Shown here piece after piece: positions 43,664 to 52,166 of a stretch of 62,690 nucleotides of DNA; position 1 is the stretch's first letter; each line of letters starts with the position of its first letter. The DNA is taken from contig JBFMDH010000002.1 of assembly GCA_040754075.1 (NCBI GenBank), positions 390,221 through 452,910 of the forward strand. The letters run 5' to 3'. The position numbers and the translations under genes were made by a program. The notes beneath the pieces were generated by a model. It worked only from the letters and a program-made list of their open reading frames with translations. It ran no database searches and was not told the DNA's origin. The stretch is from Acidobacteriota bacterium (lineage in GTDB: Bacteria; Acidobacteriota; Blastocatellia; UBA7656).

Positions 43664-44095
43664 ATGTCAGAAGAAACCAATGTTGCAGTATTGGAAGACG
43701 TTGAAGCGGACGAAGCCAAAGAGAGCAAAGCGGAAACGGTGAACGAAAAACCGCAGGATGCGCAGCCGTTTGTCGAACGTCGTCAAAGTTTTGAAGAACG
43801 CCGCAAACTCGATATGGGACCGCCACCCGGTTTCACCGAACGTCGGGTTATCAATCAACGCTTGTTCGACCGCCGCAATCAAGGAACCGTGACCGGTGAA
43901 CTCCTGGTCGAAGTCGGACGGTTTGCCGCAGAAAATATGGCTTTTCGGCAGAAGATGAATAAAGCCGCCGCGCGTCGCGCCAGAAAACATCTCTCGATGA
44001 TTATGAAACTCGCGAAACAACGTCGCGCCGAAATCTCTGCGGAAATGAAAAGTCTCGGGGGAACATCTGAACCCGATGATGATACGGATGATTGA
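43664..44095 (+). CDS. small charged protein of unknown function
   Basis: 143 aa, without signal peptide. The N-terminal 40 residues are acidic. The middle has three repeats of the ERR type (FVERRQSFEERRKLD, FTERRVINQRLF). The C-terminal helix is basic (ARRARKHLSMIMKLAKQRRA) and the tail acidic. I do not recognise the family; nucleic-acid or ribosome binding is only a guess from charge. GGAG at a fair distance precedes the ATG. A terminator follows. Confidence 0.7.
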   Translation: MSEETNVAVLEDVEADEAKESKAETVNEKPQDAQPFVERRQSFEERRKLDMGPPPGFTERRVINQRLFDRRNQGTVTGELLVEVGRFAAENMAFRQKMNKAAARRARKHLSMIMKLAKQRRAEISAEMKSLGGTSEPDDDTDD

Positions 44096-44109
44096 AAAGC
44101 TGGTTTTTT

Positions 44110-44141
44110 AAAGCCGCTCGCCATAGCGTGTGAGCGGCTTT
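44110..44141 (+). terminator. terminator-like hairpin after the small charged protein gene
   Basis: AAAGCCGCTC (44110-44119) pairs with GAGCGGCTTT (44132-44141). Only a short pyrimidine run follows. It lies between convergent genes. Confidence 0.7.
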
Positions 44142-44190
44142 CCCCATCCTGAACTCGATGAAAATTTTGTTTGATAGTCTGGCGGCTGCC

Positions 44191-44565
44191 TTAGTCGTTG
44201 GCTGAAAGTCTATCCTCTAAGCGTTTTCTCAATTCGTGATACTCTTCCACTAAGCGATTCAACGTCACAATAAACGGAATCTGTAAGGCGGCGGCATCGT
44301 CGGCGCGACGTTCGAGGTCGCGGGCTTCTTCAGAAGCCGGGTCAACTTTTTCCAGTTGTTCCATGACTTCATGGACATTTTCACCGCGTGGATGATGGTG
44401 GTAACAATAGCTGATGAGCGATAGCGTCATGCCATCGATAACTTTTTGCGCCTGCTCTTTATCATCTAAAGGAAGTCGCCGCATTAAAAACGATTCATCC
44501 GGCGCTTCCGTGGATTTTGCGAATTCAATAATTCTTTGTTGTAATTCTACGATTCCATCGCTCAT
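44191..44565 (-). CDS. small helical protein of unknown function
   Basis: 124 aa, predicted to be mainly helical and charged, without a signal peptide. It contains a histidine-rich stretch (YCYHHHPRG). The C-terminus (TLNRLVEEYHELRKRLEDRL) looks like a coiled coil. I do not recognise the family. It is divergent from comEC and convergent with the small charged protein gene. Confidence 0.6.
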   Translation of the reverse strand: MSDGIVELQQRIIEFAKSTEAPDESFLMRRLPLDDKEQAQKVIDGMTLSLISYCYHHHPRGENVHEVMEQLEKVDPASEEARDLERRADDAAALQIPFIVTLNRLVEEYHELRKRLEDRLSAND

Positions 44566-44750
44566 ATGAATTATGATAATTTACGTTCGCATCCAAGTTG
44601 TCAACAGGTAAACCGGTTTCCGTATTGTAATTTTCGGAGAAAATAAGTTTTCGTTACAACCCTGATAAGCCATTAAGGTTTTGCTGAACCTGCACAGCAA
44701 AATTCACATCAATCAATCGATTGTTGAAAATCGCAAGCCTAAGTCTGCCT

Positions 44751-47654
44751 ATGAACGAATCCACTTACGCGCCGCATCGCCAACCTTTTCTCTATTTGTT
44801 AGCTGCGCTCGTTAGTGGCATTCTTGCGGATAAATTTTTAGAACCGCCGGTTTGGAGTTTATGGGTATTACTTATTCCATCTTTTTTCGGCGCAGTTTTT
44901 TTCATCTACCGAAAAGCCCATCGTGTGACAACTCTTGGTTTGTTGCTCGGTTTCGTGATGGTTGCGGCTTTGCTCGCCCATCAGGAACACATAAGCGTTA
45001 ATGACACGCGATTGCAAAAGTTATTTGAACAACAAATCATCACGGCAAGCGAACCTGTGGAACTGACAGGCGTGTTAATGCAACCGCCCGAACCTGCGCC
45101 AGAGGCTGTTTATCTGGATGTCGAAGCCGAAAGTTTACGCATCTATCAGGAATCGCTTGCGGCATCGGGGCGCGTCAAACTTTTTCTTGCGACCGAAGAC
45201 GCGCAGACCGCTCGCGAATTTCAAGAGCTGAAGCTTGATTATGGTTCGCGCATTCGTGTGCTGGTGCGCCTCGAACGCGCCCGCAATTATAAAAACCCCG
45301 GCTCGGTAAATTTCAACGAATTTCTCGAACGACAGGGTTACGATTTGAAAGGCACCATCAAAAGCCCTTTGCTGATTGAAGTCTCAGGTCGTGCTTCGAG
45401 GAACCGCTGGCTTGCCGCGCTCTTCCATTTTCGTTTGCGAGCGATGCAGGCGATAGATGCGCGGTTTGAACAACCCGTGGCGGGAACGCTTAAAGCTATG
45501 CTGCTGGGCAGCCGTTATTTTTTAGATGCCGAGACCAGTGAACGATTGCGCGAGAGTTCAACCTTTCACACCCTGGTGATTTCCGGCATGCACATCGCCA
45601 TCATCGCCTGGCTGTTATTGAATCTCCCTTTCATTAAAATTTTTCGCAATCGCGAAGCGAAAGGCTTTTTTTCTATAACCGCAATTCCGCGAAATCGCGA
45701 GCAGACTCGCCGCCCGCATCTGTTGCGTGTCAGTTTCGCATTTATGGTTTTGTGGGCTTACACCTTAATGGTCGGGCTTGCGCCGCCGGTGACGCGGGCG
45801 ACAGTGATGATCAGCGTCGGATTGCTTGCGCCGCTCTTGTTTCGGCAAGCCGCATCGCTCAACACCGTTTCACTGGCGGCGTTTTTGATGCTTGCCTTGA
45901 AACCGGCTCTGGTAGCCGATCCTGGTTTTCAACTGAGTTTTATTGCTGTCGCCGCCATCGTCACATTGGCGATTCCGCTGGTCAATAAATTGAAAAGTAT
46001 TGGTGAGTGGCGACCATCACCGATTCACCCTCACCCACCTGCTTGCAGCGAGTGGTTACGCGCCATTTGCGAAATACTGTTTTGGGATGAGCGGGCTTTT
46101 CTACGCGAAATGGCACACTCGCCAATTACCTTTCATCTCGATAAGTCGCCCGCTGCCATTCGCTTGAATCGTTGGCGCGTGCAATGGTTCATCAGATGGA
46201 TATTCACGCTGTTGATTACTTCAACCGCAATTCAACTGATGACCTTGCCGCTGATGGCTTTTTATTTCAATCGGGTTGCGCCGGTAGGCGTGATGCTGAA
46301 TATTTTTTCAGGTGTGCTGACCGCTGTCATGATGTTTGCAGCAATTCTGGTGATTGTACTCGGTACAATCAAAGCGGGTTTCGCTGTGCCGTTCATCTTC
46401 ACCGTTCAATTGGCGCACGATTTACTGGTTCATTCCATCAAGCCTTTTCTCAATATCCCGGCAATGACTTTCCGGGTTGCGCATTACGAAGGCTGGCAAT
46501 CCATCGTTTACGCCGTTTATTTTCTTCCGCTCGGTTGGCTGGCGCTGATGATTGACCGATGGCAACCAGTGAAATCAGTAGGCAGTAAGCAGCAGGCAGT
46601 AGGCAGTAACGAATCAGCCTCACACGCTACGGTTTATGATGCTCAAGCAAAAGGGCAGATGCGATTGCTGGCAAGAGTAAAACCGCTTATTGCCTACTGC
46701 CTGCTGCCTACTCTTTTTTGCATGATTTTCGTCATCATTCATCCGCCAAGTAAATTGCCGAAGAACCAACTCACTATCTATTTTCTCGATGTCGGGCAAG
46801 GCGATGCGGCGCTTGTGGTGTTTCCGCAAGGCACCACCATGTTGATTGATGGGGGTGGTGAACTCACTTACCGCAAAAAGCAACCCGCAGAGTCGAAGAA
46901 GTTTAATGATGAAGCGATGCCTTTAACTGCGCTCGATCAGGACGCCGAAGAGCAGGAAACGAATTACCGGGAACCGGGTTTTGCAGTTGGCGAATCGGTG
47001 GTGGCGCGATTTTTGTGGTCACTTGGACTAACGGACATCGATTATGTGCTGGCAACCCACGCCGACGCCGACCATATCGGTGGGCTTTCCGAGGTGATGA
47101 AAAACCTGCAGGCACGCGAAGCGATTGTCGGTCGCGTGGTTTCCAGTAATCCCGAATTCGATAAGTTTGTAAAAGTGGCGAATGCCTGCCAGACGCCTTT
47201 AGCGATTCTCACAAGCGGTGAGATTTTTGAAATCGACGGCGTCAAAATCGAAGTCCTGCATCCGCAAACGGCAACTCAAGCGCAAGAGAAAGCCAATAAT
47301 ACTTCAATTGTGTTGCGATTGATTTATGGTTCAACAGCGATTTTAATGACCGGCGATATTGAAAAAAATGCTGAAGCCGCTTTGCTGAACTCAGGGGTTA
47401 ATTTACGCGCCGAGGTTTTGAAAGTTCCTCATCATGGCTCGAAGACCTCATCTACCGACGCCTTCATTGATGCTGTCAAACCGCAACTGGCTATCCTATC
47501 GGTTGGTGAACGCAGCCGCTTCGGTCATCCGCATAAAGTGGTTATTGAACGCTTTCTCAAACGCGACGTTAAATTATTGCAGACTGGTCGCAGCGGAATG
47601 GTAACTTTGCAAAGCGATGGCGCTACGGTGCAGGTGACCACTTATGCGCCGTGA
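44751..47654 (+). CDS. comEC: DNA-uptake channel protein ComEC/Rec2
   Basis: 967 aa from the ATG at 44751; TTG codons 10 residues upstream are less likely. The N-terminal DUF4131 part (NPGSVNFNEFLERQGYDL) is followed by the Competence membrane domain (FHTLVISGMHIAIIAWLL, VGLAPPVTRATVMI) and a C-terminal metallo-beta-lactamase domain with VGQGDAALV and THADADHIGGL. ComEC carries single-stranded DNA across the inner membrane during natural transformation. Two repeat-coded segments (46576-46610 and 46687-46712) lie between the membrane and nuclease domains and are inverse copies of each other. The rest of the competence machinery is not in the window. Confidence 0.93.
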   Translation: MNESTYAPHRQPFLYLLAALVSGILADKFLEPPVWSLWVLLIPSFFGAVFFIYRKAHRVTTLGLLLGFVMVAALLAHQEHISVNDTRLQKLFEQQIITASEPVELTGVLMQPPEPAPEAVYLDVEAESLRIYQESLAASGRVKLFLATEDAQTAREFQELKLDYGSRIRVLVRLERARNYKNPGSVNFNEFLERQGYDLKGTIKSPLLIEVSGRASRNRWLAALFHFRLRAMQAIDARFEQPVAGTLKAMLLGSRYFLDAETSERLRESSTFHTLVISGMHIAIIAWLLLNLPFIKIFRNREAKGFFSITAIPRNREQTRRPHLLRVSFAFMVLWAYTLMVGLAPPVTRATVMISVGLLAPLLFRQAASLNTVSLAAFLMLALKPALVADPGFQLSFIAVAAIVTLAIPLVNKLKSIGEWRPSPIHPHPPACSEWLRAICEILFWDERAFLREMAHSPITFHLDKSPAAIRLNRWRVQWFIRWIFTLLITSTAIQLMTLPLMAFYFNRVAPVGVMLNIFSGVLTAVMMFAAILVIVLGTIKAGFAVPFIFTVQLAHDLLVHSIKPFLNIPAMTFRVAHYEGWQSIVYAVYFLPLGWLALMIDRWQPVKSVGSKQQAVGSNESASHATVYDAQAKGQMRLLARVKPLIAYCLLPTLFCMIFVIIHPPSKLPKNQLTIYFLDVGQGDAALVVFPQGTTMLIDGGGELTYRKKQPAESKKFNDEAMPLTALDQDAEEQETNYREPGFAVGESVVARFLWSLGLTDIDYVLATHADADHIGGLSEVMKNLQAREAIVGRVVSSNPEFDKFVKVANACQTPLAILTSGEIFEIDGVKIEVLHPQTATQAQEKANNTSIVLRLIYGSTAILMTGDIEKNAEAALLNSGVNLRAEVLKVPHHGSKTSSTDAFIDAVKPQLAILSVGERSRFGHPHKVVIERFLKRDVKLLQTGRSGMVTLQSDGATVQVTTYAP
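46576..46712. repeat. inverted GCAGTAG heptamer pair inside comEC
   Basis: The arm 46576-46610 (CAGTAGGCAGTAAGCAGCAG...) and the arm 46687-46712 are inverted copies with about 24 of 26 paired bases matching. Both lie in frame, encoding SVGSKQQAVGSN and IAYCLLPT. This is a heptamer hairpin element carried within an open reading frame. Confidence 0.88.
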
Positions 47655-47812
47655 CAGATTCCAGGCAATCCGATGAACTTTGAACTTTGCCAATTCGCCA
47701 AACGTTTCACGCTATGCTAAATTTGCGCTCTCGGTTATTATGAGTCTTTAGCAGCTAACTTCAAAAAGCCTTGATTGGCGCAGAGCAACGGGGCTTACGT
47801 TTAGGAGGGGAG

Positions 47813-48553
47813 ATGTGGGAGAGAATTAAAAGGCTGTTTCGTTCAGTCTTTGGCGGCATCATTGAATCGGCAGAAGACCCTGAATTGATTTTGAAGCAGA
47901 CGATTCGTGATATGCAGGACAAAGTTCCGCAGATGCGCGAAAACGTCGCGCAGGTGATGGCGACCGAAAAGCAGCTTGAAAAGCAGGCGGTGGTTCTGGA
48001 ACGCGAAATCGGCGAATTGGATTTAAAGGTCAAAGCTGCAATCAAACAGGGACGCGATGACATTGCCCGCACTTACATCACCGCTTTGCAGGAAAAGCAG
48101 GTGGCGCTCGACCGTTCACGAGGGCAACTTGAGTCGGCGCGCGTGGCTTCTTTACAGGCGAGAAAATTTTTAGACAACTACATTCTGCAAGTCAAAAAAC
48201 GCGCCGCCGAAGCCCAACAACTGGTCAACGAAGCGCGCGCCGCGAAGATGCAGGAGCAACTCTCGCAAGCGATGGCGTCATTTCAAGTTGGCGATGATTC
48301 CAGCACCTTCGATGAGATGCGCGAAAAAATCCAACGCCGTTCGGCTTCTGCCGAAGCGCGTATGGATTTAGCGACCGGGGGCATCGAATCGCAGATTGCC
48401 GACATCGAACGCGAATCGTTGAATTTGCAGGTTGAAGATCTGCTCTCGGCTTACAAACAGCAGATGGGCGTAGGCAATGTTTCGCAACCTTCAATTGGCA
48501 GTGAAAGCGAAAAGACGCTCGGTCCGTCCGATAGAGCCAAAGCTTTGGAATAG
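47813..48553 (+). CDS. pspA: PspA/IM30 family envelope-stress protein
   Basis: 246 aa from the ATG at 47813, with AGGAGGGG just upstream; an upstream start would add 14 residues. The N-terminal amphipathic helix (WERIKRLFRSVFGGIIESA) and the DPELILKQTIRDMQDKV motif are typical of PspA, followed by long coiled coils. PspA/IM30 proteins polymerise on membranes and are homologs of eukaryotic ESCRT-III. The next two genes on the same strand encode a membrane-anchored coiled-coil protein and an AAA ATPase. Confidence 0.93.
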   Translation: MWERIKRLFRSVFGGIIESAEDPELILKQTIRDMQDKVPQMRENVAQVMATEKQLEKQAVVLEREIGELDLKVKAAIKQGRDDIARTYITALQEKQVALDRSRGQLESARVASLQARKFLDNYILQVKKRAAEAQQLVNEARAAKMQEQLSQAMASFQVGDDSSTFDEMREKIQRRSASAEARMDLATGGIESQIADIERESLNLQVEDLLSAYKQQMGVGNVSQPSIGSESEKTLGPSDRAKALE

Positions 48554-48561
48554 AAACGCTG

Positions 48562-48617
48562 AACGATGAAGGCTGAACGATGCATTGAAAATTACCGCTT
48601 ATTCATCCTTCACCGTT
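48562..48617. repeat. inverted AACGATGAAGG-type element between pspA and the next gene
   Basis: AACGATGAAGGCTGAA (48562-48577) and TTCATCCTTCACCGTT (48602-48617) are inverse copies with two mismatches. The element fills the gap from nine bases after the pspA stop to seven bases before the next ATG. Confidence 0.75.
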
Positions 48618-48623
48618 TAAAGA

Positions 48624-49487
48624 ATGGTTATGCCTGAGAAACCGAATTATGTAAAAGAGGCTGCAAAAGAGCCGTATAACATCTGGGGATTGGTGCTGTT
48701 TATTGCCGCAGCCGTGTATGCGGCGACCGGTGGCGCGGGCGCGCTCTTGCAACATTTCGCCTGGATATTTTTAGCAGCGGGCGCGGGTGCCGAAGCGCTT
48801 TACCTGATGACCCTGCCTTCAACGGCGGCTTATCGTCGATTGATTGACTATCGCGCCAGGCAAAAACAGCTTGAAGACCGCAAGCACAAACGTGAAGCCT
48901 TAATTCGCACCTTTGACCCGCGTGAACGCAACGCTGTGGATTATTTGAGCTGGATGCGTAAACAGATTTACGAGAACTATCAAAAATTTACACGCGGCTC
49001 AATCCTGCCTGATCGTGTGCAAACGCTCGATATTTTCTGGGAATCTTATGTTGACATGCTGGACACCTACAGGCGTTTGAAAAATCATCTGCGGTCAACG
49101 AACCTGACGCAGATTCGCAATCAAATACAGCAAACCGAACGTTCGATTGCCACCGCGCCGGATGATACGACGCGGCGCTTGTTTGAGCAGAATCTCGAAT
49201 TTCTGCAAAGACGTATGAGCAATTTCACCAACGTGGAAACCTCTATCAAGCGCGTCGAAGCGCAATTGCAATCCATTGAAAGTTTTTTCCAACTGGTGAA
49301 TGACGAAGTCATGACCATGCAATCGCCCGAACAGATTGCTTCACTGGATTTCGATTCGCTGTTGTCTTCGATTGAACTCACGAAAGAGATACTTGAACAA
49401 ACAGCCCCTGTGCTCACACAACTTGATGCAGCAGAGCGTTCTGCATCGGCAACTCCGACCAGGCCGCCTTTGGCGCAAAGACAATAG
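48624..49487 (+). CDS. membrane-anchored coiled-coil protein in the PspA-AAA cluster
   Basis: 287 aa (or 285 from a second ATG at 48630). Two hydrophobic segments (IWGLVLFIAAAVYAATG; FAWIFLAAGAGAEALYLM) occupy about residues 18-62. The rest is cytoplasmic and helical, with coiled-coil stretches (IRNQIQQTERSIATA, NVETSIKRVEAQLQSIESFF). I do not recognise a named family. Its place between pspA and the AAA ATPase gene suggests it tethers one of them to the membrane. Confidence 0.75.
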   Translation: MVMPEKPNYVKEAAKEPYNIWGLVLFIAAAVYAATGGAGALLQHFAWIFLAAGAGAEALYLMTLPSTAAYRRLIDYRARQKQLEDRKHKREALIRTFDPRERNAVDYLSWMRKQIYENYQKFTRGSILPDRVQTLDIFWESYVDMLDTYRRLKNHLRSTNLTQIRNQIQQTERSIATAPDDTTRRLFEQNLEFLQRRMSNFTNVETSIKRVEAQLQSIESFFQLVNDEVMTMQSPEQIASLDFDSLLSSIELTKEILEQTAPVLTQLDAAERSASATPTRPPLAQRQ

Positions 49488-49489
49488 TC

Positions 49490-49639
49490 AGGATACAGGA
49501 TTCAGGATTTAGGAAGTTATGAAGGCGGAAGGGGAAACGATGATCAACTGCAAAACGCTATTTGCTCATCCTTCATCACCCCTACTGCAAACTTTCTTCA
49601 CCCTAAATCCCGAATCCTGTATCCTGAATCCTGAATCCT
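49490..49639. repeat. inverted GAATCCT heptamer element between the membrane protein and AAA genes
   Basis: AGGATACAGGATTCAGGATT (49490-49513 in full) is an inverse copy of 49602-49625 with one mismatch, and further CCTGAAT units continue to 49639. The left arm follows the upstream stop codon after two bases; the right side ends exactly at the ATG of the ATPase gene, leaving no Shine-Dalgarno. Confidence 0.88.
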
Positions 49640-51349
49640 ATGTCACGATCAAGATTACTTTTAGACGAACTCGAACAGTTGCCCGCCTGGGCGCAACTGA
49701 TGGCAAAAAAATATTATGCGGGTGAAGCCAGTCACTTCTTGGTGCACGGCAATATTTATGATCTGGTGAAATCGGGCACAGACTACATCAGCTTGCTCAA
49801 TTACCTGCAACTGGAACTCGTCGGCTCAAAAAATCTGGTCACCTATAACCGCAGCGAAGGCATTAAATTTGGCTCACACGAAGCCGAACGCGCCTTTACT
49901 ATGCAATTGCGCGTCGCTGACCCGGCGGGCAGTCGCGATTTACTCAGACAACTCCCGAAAGACCCGGCGCGGTCGATTCCCCTGCTTGAACATTTTCTGC
50001 TTTACGGCGAACAGGTCGCGGTCATCATTAATTTTCTCGATACGATTATCCCGGCGGGCGATGTGAGTTATATGTCAGGCGACGACCGCACCAACCTGGT
50101 GTCATTGCAACGATGGATTACCAGTTCACGCCTCCTCAGAAAAGACAATATTGTCATCTTGATTGCCGAAAGCGTTTCGGAAATTCACCCACGCATCCGT
50201 CAAAGTTCGCGCCTTGCCGCCATTGAAATTCCTTATCCGAATGACAGCGAACGCTTGGAATATATTCGTTATCAAAAAGAGCAACTTCCGAATCTGAAAT
50301 TGGATAACGTCACCGATGAACAATTGTCTTTGATGACATCGGGCTTGAATCGCGTGCATCTCAGTTCAATGTTGCGCAGCGCCGCCAGCGAGGAAGACGG
50401 GCTGACGCTGGATAAAATCCGGCGCAAAAAGAAAGAACTCATCGAAGCTGAAACCGTCGGGCTGGTTGAATTCGTTCACCCGCGCCACGGACTCGACGCG
50501 GTTGGCGGCATGACCAAAGCCAAAGAGTACATGAAATCGATTGCCAAAACCATGCTCGAAGGCAGCGTCGAAGAAGTCCCGATGGGCATATTGATTTCCG
50601 GTCCCGTTGGCACCGGCAAAACGTTTCTTGCCGAATGTTTTGCTCACGATTGCGGATTGAATGTTGTGGCGTTTAAAAATTTCCGCGAACGCTGGGTGGG
50701 GTCGAGCGAAGCCAATCTCGAAAAGATTTTGAATCTTTTGCAAACCCTTGCGCCGATTGTCGTGCTGGTTGATGAAGCGGACGCCACCCTTGGCTCACGC
50801 GATTCGGGCGGCGATTCGGGCGTTGATGCGCGCATCTTTTCCAAGCTTGCGGCGTCGATGGGCAACACCCAAAATCGCGGACGCATTTTATGGATACTGA
50901 TGACTTCTCGCCCGGATTTATTGCCGATTGATTTGAAACGACAGGGACGCGCCGAAGAACACATTTCCCTCTTTTATCCCGAAACCGAACAGGAGCGTCA
51001 GGAAGTAATTGACGCGATGATTCGCAAAAACCGCATCGTTCACGAAGTCACCGATTGGCATCCGATTACCAAAAACAAATTGACGCTCTCAGGCGCGGAT
51101 ATTGAATCCATGCTCATTCGTTCGCGCCGCGTCGCCAAAATGAACGGGCATGAAAAAGTCACGCAAGCAGACGTCGAACAGGTCGCCGCAGAATTCACTC
51201 CGGCGCGTGACGAAATGGCTGTCGAGTATCAAATGCTGGTGGCGGCGCGCGAAGCGACCTCGAAAGAGATGATTCCCGAAAAATATCGCAATCTCTCACC
51301 CGCTGAACTCAGTCAACGCATCGAACAAATGCGTATGTATATCAGGTGA
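49640..51349 (+). CDS. AAA ATPase with degenerate first module (Ycf46-like)
   Basis: 569 aa. The C-terminal half is an active AAA module: Walker A GPVGTGKT at 321-328, Walker B IVVLVDEAD at 373-381, sensor-1 region MTSRPD and arginine finger region KRQGR. The N-terminal half keeps a Walker-B-like strand (VAVIINFLDTI, about 126-136) and a sensor-like part (RIRQSSRLAAIEIP) but has no Walker A, so it is probably a dead AAA module. The same two-module plan is known in Ycf46. It follows pspA and the membrane coiled-coil gene. It could disassemble PspA polymers, as Vps4 does with ESCRT-III; this is inference. Confidence 0.9.
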   Translation: MSRSRLLLDELEQLPAWAQLMAKKYYAGEASHFLVHGNIYDLVKSGTDYISLLNYLQLELVGSKNLVTYNRSEGIKFGSHEAERAFTMQLRVADPAGSRDLLRQLPKDPARSIPLLEHFLLYGEQVAVIINFLDTIIPAGDVSYMSGDDRTNLVSLQRWITSSRLLRKDNIVILIAESVSEIHPRIRQSSRLAAIEIPYPNDSERLEYIRYQKEQLPNLKLDNVTDEQLSLMTSGLNRVHLSSMLRSAASEEDGLTLDKIRRKKKELIEAETVGLVEFVHPRHGLDAVGGMTKAKEYMKSIAKTMLEGSVEEVPMGILISGPVGTGKTFLAECFAHDCGLNVVAFKNFRERWVGSSEANLEKILNLLQTLAPIVVLVDEADATLGSRDSGGDSGVDARIFSKLAASMGNTQNRGRILWILMTSRPDLLPIDLKRQGRAEEHISLFYPETEQERQEVIDAMIRKNRIVHEVTDWHPITKNKLTLSGADIESMLIRSRRVAKMNGHEKVTQADVEQVAAEFTPARDEMAVEYQMLVAAREATSKEMIPEKYRNLSPAELSQRIEQMRMYIR

Positions 51350-51382
51350 TTGGCAAACTATTAAATGTGGCTTCGTTGAGGT

Positions 51383-51443
51383 AGCGGTCTTTGACCGCGC
51401 GTTCTTAAAATATTTTTGTTGAACAAGCGGTCGCTGACAGCGC
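51383..51443. repeat. GCGGTCTTTGACCGC-type repeat
   Basis: AGCGGTCTTTGACCGCG (51383-51399) is a short palindrome, and AAGCGGTCGCTGACAGCGC (51425-51443) a degenerate relative. The inverse CGCGGTTAAAGACCGCTTG is at 23358-23376 downstream of recO. This looks like a second dispersed repeat family. Confidence 0.65.
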
Positions 51444-51492
51444 ATTTCTATGACAAAATATTCTCCTGTATCGTTGGACAAAAGGTGGTTTT

Positions 51493-52131
51493 ATGTCGGC
51501 TCATGCGCAAAGAGAAAAATTAAAGACAAGAACTTCAAGCAAACCGACTGCGCCTAAAGCAGTCGTTCCTGAACAATCGATGGTTCGCCGCTGGCGGTTC
51601 AGCGTAGCGGATTTCAACGCGATGATTGAGGCGGGGGTACTCAAAGAAGATGACCGCGTAGAGCTAATTGAAGGAGAAATTGTCGAAATGAGTCCAATAG
51701 GAACCGCTCATAGCTCTTGTGTAAAGCGCTTGAACGCTTTGCTAGCACAACGGATTGCTCAACACGCCATCCTCAGTGTGCAAGACCCTGTGCAGGCGAG
51801 CGGATTTTCGCAACCGCAACCCGACATCGCCTTGTTGAAGTATCGCGCCGATTTTTATGCCGCCAGACATCCGCTGCCCAAAGATATTTTGCTGGTTATT
51901 GAAGTCGCCGACTCTACGGTGGTTTATGACCGGGAAGTGAAAATGCCTTTATATGCGCGCGCGAAAATAGCGCAAGCGGTGTTGATTGATTTGTCATCTC
52001 AAGTTATCGAAGTTTATTCAAGACCGGTTAAAGGAAAATACACGCGCGTACAAACTTTAAAACGGGGCGATGCATTGACAATTCATAAACTCCCCGATGT
52101 CGAATTGAAAGTTGGTGAAATTTTAGGTTAA
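51493..52131 (+). CDS. Uma2 family (DUF820) endonuclease-like protein
   Basis: 212 aa. It contains the restriction-endonuclease-like core of the Uma2 family: WRFSVADFNAMIEAGVLKED, DDRVELIEGEIVEMSPI, then PDIALLKYRAD and ILLVIEVADSTVVYDREVK. The acidic residues in QPDIALL and VIEVADS fit a PD-(D/E)xK site. Such proteins are very common in multicopy in cyanobacteria and Blastocatellia; their role is unclear. AAAGGTGG precedes the ATG. It follows the AAA ATPase gene but is probably unrelated to it. Confidence 0.9.
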   Translation: MSAHAQREKLKTRTSSKPTAPKAVVPEQSMVRRWRFSVADFNAMIEAGVLKEDDRVELIEGEIVEMSPIGTAHSSCVKRLNALLAQRIAQHAILSVQDPVQASGFSQPQPDIALLKYRADFYAARHPLPKDILLVIEVADSTVVYDREVKMPLYARAKIAQAVLIDLSSQVIEVYSRPVKGKYTRVQTLKRGDALTIHKLPDVELKVGEILG

Positions 52132-52166
52132 AAGTTTCTTCAATAGATCTTCCTGATTTTTAATTT

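Noticed and set aside
49519-49725. Small frame of 68 codons between the membrane protein and AAA genes
   Set aside because: It runs through the heptamer element and into the ATPase gene in another frame; probably chance.
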